From assembly GCF_000337195.1 (NCBI RefSeq), contig NZ_AOID01000003.1, forward strand, positions 1-64,000: 64,000 nucleotides of DNA, in the 5' to 3' direction. The notes beneath the pieces were generated by a model. It ran no database searches, had not been told where the DNA came from, and saw nothing but the letters and a program-made list of their open reading frames with translations. The translations under genes and the position numbers were made by a program. The DNA is from Natrinema versiforme JCM 10478 (GTDB taxonomy: Archaea > Halobacteriota > Halobacteria > Halobacteriales > Natrialbaceae). This document shows positions 61,124 through 64,000 of the stretch, one piece after another. How positions within the stretch are numbered: the first letter of the stretch is position 1; the number at the start of each line of letters is the position of its first letter.

Positions 61124-61594
61124 ATGGAGGACGTTACGGACGCTGGAATCTACGCACGGCAATCGTCGTATCTCGACCGGTACGTCCAGCTCGGAGCCGC
61201 CAGCGGGCGGGTCCTGAGCGTCTCGTTTCCCGAGATCCCCGACGACGACGCCGAGGACGACCACGACGTGCTCGATCAGCTATTCGAGTACCTCGACGGG
61301 CTCGAGCCGGTCACCTTCGACGACGTCACGGTCGCGATGACCATGCCCACCGATCAGCGGGCAGTCCTCGAGGGAGTCCGAGACATTCCCTACGGCGATC
61401 AGGTGACCGTCGAGACGCTCGCCCGGATGACCTCGGGGCTCGATCACGAGGACGAAGACGACATCATCCTCGTCCGGACCGCGCTCGCCGAGAATCCGGC
61501 CCCGATCCTCATTCCGGACCACCGCGTGCGCGACGGCCCGAGCGCCGCGCCGCCGGATGTCGAGCAGAAGTTGCGCTCGCTCGAGGGATTGTAA
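61124..61594 (+). CDS. MGMT-family DNA-binding-domain protein without the catalytic Cys (ATL-like)
   Basis: A 156-residue protein. The second half follows the MGMT C-domain: VRDIPYGDQVTVETLARMTSGL and the helix-turn-helix, then ILIPDHRVRDGPSAAPP. In active methyltransferases the motif is PCHRV; here it is PDHRV, so alkyl transfer is not expected. ATL proteins bind alkylated guanines and mark them for repair. The first 60 residues form a short N-domain (VLSVSFPEIPDDD). The gene starts divergently from the trp operon. Confidence 0.8.
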   Translation: MEDVTDAGIYARQSSYLDRYVQLGAASGRVLSVSFPEIPDDDAEDDHDVLDQLFEYLDGLEPVTFDDVTVAMTMPTDQRAVLEGVRDIPYGDQVTVETLARMTSGLDHEDEDDIILVRTALAENPAPILIPDHRVRDGPSAAPPDVEQKLRSLEGL

Positions 61595-61659
61595 CTATAC
61601 CGTCGTCCGACTGCCGCGAGCCGCCCCTTTCTCGATGGCTCGATGCCGGTCTGCGAGAA

Positions 61660-62259
61660 TCAGAACTCAGAACCCGATCGATCGACCTTCTCGGGCGCTT
61701 CAAAATCGGTCGCCAACTCGAGTAACTGCACCAGAATCCGGCCCGTCGCGCCCCAGACGGTGTAGCCGTTGACGTGGAAGTAGTGGATGACGATCTCGCC
61801 GTAGTAGGGGTGTGAGCGCCGTTCGTACTCGTAGTTGTCCGGATCGAGCAGTCCCGAGAGCGGGAGCACGACGATCTCGGCGACTTCGCTGTCGTCGCGG
61901 ACGTACTCCCGATCCGGGACGTGTGCGACGAAGGGCGTGACCGCGTACTCCGTGACGGTTCGGATGTCGTCAAGTTGGCCGACGACTTCGGCCTCGCTGC
62001 GCTCGAGACCGATCTCCTCGTCTGCCTCCCGGAGCGCGGTCTCGAGGATGGTGTCGTCTTCCGGCTCGGCCCCGCCGCCGGGGAAGCTCATCTGCCCGGG
62101 GTGTTCGCCGAGGTGGTCGGCCCGCCGGGTAAAGAGCAGGTGGTCCTCGCCGTCGCGGTCGACGATCGGCGCGAGGACCGCCGCGTCGAACTCCTGATCG
62201 CCGATCTCGGTGGGCTCGTAGTTCGCGACCGGCTCGAGGGTCAATCTCCGCGCCGTCAT
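61660..62259 (-). CDS. Nudix hydrolase, CoA-pyrophosphatase type
   Basis: A 199-residue protein with the Nudix box GGGAEPEDDTILETALREADEEIGL (GX5EX7REUXEEXGU) preceded by LLFTRRADHLGEHPGQMSFPGG, the signature of NudL-type CoA pyrophosphatases. It would hydrolyse CoA or related NDP-X compounds to 3',5'-ADP and 4'-phosphopantetheine. The start overlaps the stop of the upstream DUF7109 gene by four bases, so the two are coupled. Confidence 0.88.
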   Translation of the reverse strand: MTARRLTLEPVANYEPTEIGDQEFDAAVLAPIVDRDGEDHLLFTRRADHLGEHPGQMSFPGGGAEPEDDTILETALREADEEIGLERSEAEVVGQLDDIRTVTEYAVTPFVAHVPDREYVRDDSEVAEIVVLPLSGLLDPDNYEYERRSHPYYGEIVIHYFHVNGYTVWGATGRILVQLLELATDFEAPEKVDRSGSEF

Positions 62260-62756
62260 TCCTCGAGCGCGTCCTCCAGCCGCGTCCGTTCGTCCGCGAG
62301 ATCGACCGGTGCCCACGCCTCGACGTCGTAACTGACGTCGATCAGGCTCCGGAGCTGCTCCGTGTCGGCCGCCGCGACGGCTTCGTCGGCGGCGTCGATC
62401 AGGCGCTCGCGGGTCGCCGCTCCCAGCGCGTCGCGGTCGAGCTGTCGGCGTTCGATGTCGAGAATGTGCGGAACGTCCTCCGCGTGTTCGGGCACCGTCG
62501 GAAAGGCCGTCGGGCCGGCGACCAGCAGCGGCTCGCCGTCCGCGGTCGACGCCGCCGCGGCGTCCTCGCCGGGATCGTACCGAACGAGCGCGAACGACTC
62601 GAGCGCCTCGTCGATCGCCGCCCCGAGGGCATCGTCGTCGACGGACTGCCCGTCGGCGCGGTAGGCGGCCTCGGCGAGCGCCCGCTCTAACTCCGTGCGG
62701 GTCACCCCGCCGAAGAGGTCGACCACGCCGGCCAGTTCGTCGGCGGTCGCGTCCAT
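62256..62756 (-). CDS. DUF7109-like haloarchaeal protein
   Basis: A 166-residue acidic, helical protein starting MDATADELAGVVDLFGGVTRTELERALAEAAYRADG. It contains DPGEDAAAASTADGEPLLVAGPTAFPTVPEHAEDVPHI. The DUF number is from memory of similar haloarchaeal genes that precede Nudix genes. It is translationally coupled to the Nudix gene and separated from the GT81-like gene by about 33 nt. Confidence 0.65.
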   Translation of the reverse strand: MDATADELAGVVDLFGGVTRTELERALAEAAYRADGQSVDDDALGAAIDEALESFALVRYDPGEDAAAASTADGEPLLVAGPTAFPTVPEHAEDVPHILDIERRQLDRDALGAATRERLIDAADEAVAAADTEQLRSLIDVSYDVEAWAPVDLADERTRLEDALEE

Positions 62757-62789
62757 ACGCGATCCAACGGCGGGTGACGGGATTAGTCT

Positions 62790-63938
62790 TTAGTCTTGCG
62801 AGCGCGAGCCGAGCCGCCGCTCGCGCCACGGCCGGGCCGCTGCGAGCACGTCGGCCGGCGTGAACGGGGCGTCGACCCACCGGGGGAGGCGCGCGTCGGG
62901 TCCCGGCGGCGCGATCGATTCGGCGTAGCGGGCCACTTGATCCCGCTCGCCCGCGGGGTCGTACTCGAGCCCGTTGAACGCCGCGTCGGCGCGGTACTGG
63001 TCGATCAGGTCGTCGCCGACGGCCCGATATCGCTCGGGCAAGGTCTCGTACTCGGGGGCGACCCCGTGTTCCTCGAGCACCCGCAGGAGTTCGGCGGCGA
63101 CCTCGCGGCTCATCCCCTCGAGACCGGTATCGCCGGCGACCGCGCGGTGGTCGTGCTCGTGGCGGCCGAGGTCGACCTGTGCGGTCCCGCCGAAGCCAGC
63201 GACCTCGTAGGCGTCGCCGAGCGTCCCGACCTCGAGGCCCCATGCCCGGGGCGCGCGAAGCCGGCGGGCGAGGCCGGCGGTCGCGGCGAACTCGCCGGCA
63301 AGCGCGTATCGGAACGCGCCGAGGTAGTCGACGATCGGCGCGTCGTGGGCGTCCGCGAGGGTCCGCAACAGCGGTTCGTAGAACAGTCGGAAGAGGCGAC
63401 CGTAGAGCCGTCCGCGCTCGACGCGGGCGTAGTATCCCTTCGCGAAGTCGAAGTCCATCGTCAGCGGCGCGAGCAGCCGACGGACGTGCCCGGCCTCGTA
63501 GCTCCGCGCGTCGGCGTCGTGGACGACGACGGCGTCGGCGGCGTCGGCGGCGGGACCGAGCGCGAGCCAGACGTCCCGGCCCTTGCCGAACTCGCCGCCC
63601 AGTCCCGCGTCGGCGAGCAGCGCGTCGACGGCCGGCGCGTTACACCAGAGCACGCGCGTCGGCAGCGCGAACGCGTCGAGCCACTCGCGAAACGGGCCGA
63701 TCCGGTCGGGCTCGGCGCGGACGGGGACGAAGACTGCGGCCGGCCCCGGCTCGAGGGACTCGAGTTCCCGAAGTACGCGTTCGGCGGCGGGGCTCTCGTG
63801 CTCGCGGCCGGCCATCGGGACGACGACGGCCGTCTCGGCGACCACGGCGGCGGCGTCGCGGGCGAGGTCGCCGCCCGCTCCCCCGTCTCCCGCGCCGAAC
63901 TCGTGGAGCGTGGCGATCCGCTCCTGGACGTACTCCAT
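62790..63938 (-). CDS. glycosyltransferase, glucosyl-3-phosphoglycerate synthase-like (GT81)
   Basis: A 382-residue GT-A enzyme. The nucleotide-sugar loop is AAVFVPVRAEPDR, the metal site is HDADARSY, and MDFDFAKGYYARVERGRLYGR and FRYALAGEFAATAGLARRLR follow, as in the glucosyl- and mannosyl-3-phosphoglycerate synthases that make precursors of glucosylglycerate-type compatible solutes. The ATG at 63938 (MEYVQER) is favoured, and 12 residues of upstream reading are rejected. In a halophile an osmolyte role is reasonable; other phosphosugar acceptors are possible. Confidence 0.75.
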   Translation of the reverse strand: MEYVQERIATLHEFGAGDGGAGGDLARDAAAVVAETAVVVPMAGREHESPAAERVLRELESLEPGPAAVFVPVRAEPDRIGPFREWLDAFALPTRVLWCNAPAVDALLADAGLGGEFGKGRDVWLALGPAADAADAVVVHDADARSYEAGHVRRLLAPLTMDFDFAKGYYARVERGRLYGRLFRLFYEPLLRTLADAHDAPIVDYLGAFRYALAGEFAATAGLARRLRAPRAWGLEVGTLGDAYEVAGFGGTAQVDLGRHEHDHRAVAGDTGLEGMSREVAAELLRVLEEHGVAPEYETLPERYRAVGDDLIDQYRADAAFNGLEYDPAGERDQVARYAESIAPPGPDARLPRWVDAPFTPADVLAAARPWRERRLGSRSQD

Positions 63939-64000
63939 CGGTGTGGTGTTCGAGCGGACCGGTAAAACGGCCACGAATGCGGCCAGATCGACCGGCCGGC

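Noticed and set aside
61124-61594. Active O6-methylguanine methyltransferase
   Set aside because: The catalytic Cys of PCHRV is Asp here.
1-64000. CRISPR array or cas genes
   Set aside because: No regularly spaced repeats of 24-40 bp were seen and no Cas proteins were recognised. The paired 17-bp repeat at 47.5 kb has only two full units and one partial copy.
1-64000. Complete tRNA or rRNA genes
   Set aside because: The gaps between genes are short and none shows a full cloverleaf or rRNA-like sequence. Only the T-arm-like piece at 24.77 kb was found.
1-64000. Provirus or integrated plasmid
   Set aside because: No integrase, capsid, terminase or replication genes are present. Most genes are ordinary chromosomal functions.

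Overview
The window is chromosomal DNA of a halophilic archaeon, most likely a Natrinema/Haloterrigena-type member of the Natrialbaceae. This rests on the high GC, the very acidic predicted proteins, archaeal information-processing genes (TFB, GatD, archaeal-type shikimate enzymes) and many families seen mainly in haloarchaea (HalOD1, DUF7519/DUF7269, HFX_2341 regulator, SAMP1, DUF63). Many genes have a TATA-like element 25-30 nt before the start codon, as expected for leaderless haloarchaeal transcripts. That spacing was used to choose several starts.

Layout. 0.1-4.8 kb: HIT protein, small wHTH regulator, a TnpB-only IS200/IS605-type element whose right end abuts the stop codon of a tRNA methylthiotransferase gene, and two small acidic proteins. 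4.8-11 kb: pyruvate kinase, an RCK protein behind a 12-G tract, methionyl-tRNA synthetase and an MfnA-type decarboxylase. 11-16 kb: membrane glycosyltransferase, gatD, GNAT, SAMP1. 15.6-20.2 kb: a potassium/RCK island (two membrane TrkA-C proteins, a K+ channel, a wHTH). 20.3-27 kb: AzlCD exporter, HPP-USP protein, and a nucleoside-catabolism group (deoC, DUF63 protein, PfkB kinase, HalOD1, uridine phosphorylase). 27-35 kb: permease-USP fusion plus USP divergent from an Lrp/RCK_C regulator, HNH-like and amphi-Trp proteins, DUF547, AI-2E-type permease, tandem wHTH. 35-43.5 kb: SPW protein, small membrane protein, and a MoxR/DUF58/DUF7269/DUF4129/M48 cluster whose minus-strand genes overlap by four bases at every junction. 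43.7-50.7 kb: NfeD and SPFH membrane-microdomain pair, wHTH with a Tat-like N-terminus, HAD, DUF7123, inosine/xanthosine triphosphatase, TFB, aroD, zinc-ribbon membrane protein. 50.7-57 kb: DHQ synthase II, a cyclin-fold-like protein, a CARF-like regulator, HAD, SprT-like protein, CDF metal exporter. 57-64 kb: the trpC-trpB-trpA-aroA' operon, MGMT-like protein, Nudix/DUF7109 pair, GT81-like glycosyltransferase.

The most interesting non-genic signals are: an array of three GTAC cores at exact 10-bp spacing over the trp promoter (outer units TGTACA, the TRP-box motif known from methanogens); a dispersed intergenic repeat family (12.6, 14.1, 53.8 kb) with conserved ends and a variable core; short in-frame insertions carrying palindromes in metG, trpA, trpB and the DHQ synthase II gene; a DtxR-like palindrome before the metal exporter; and a 17-bp direct repeat 5' of the DUF7123 gene. 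No complete tRNA, rRNA, CRISPR array or provirus was seen.
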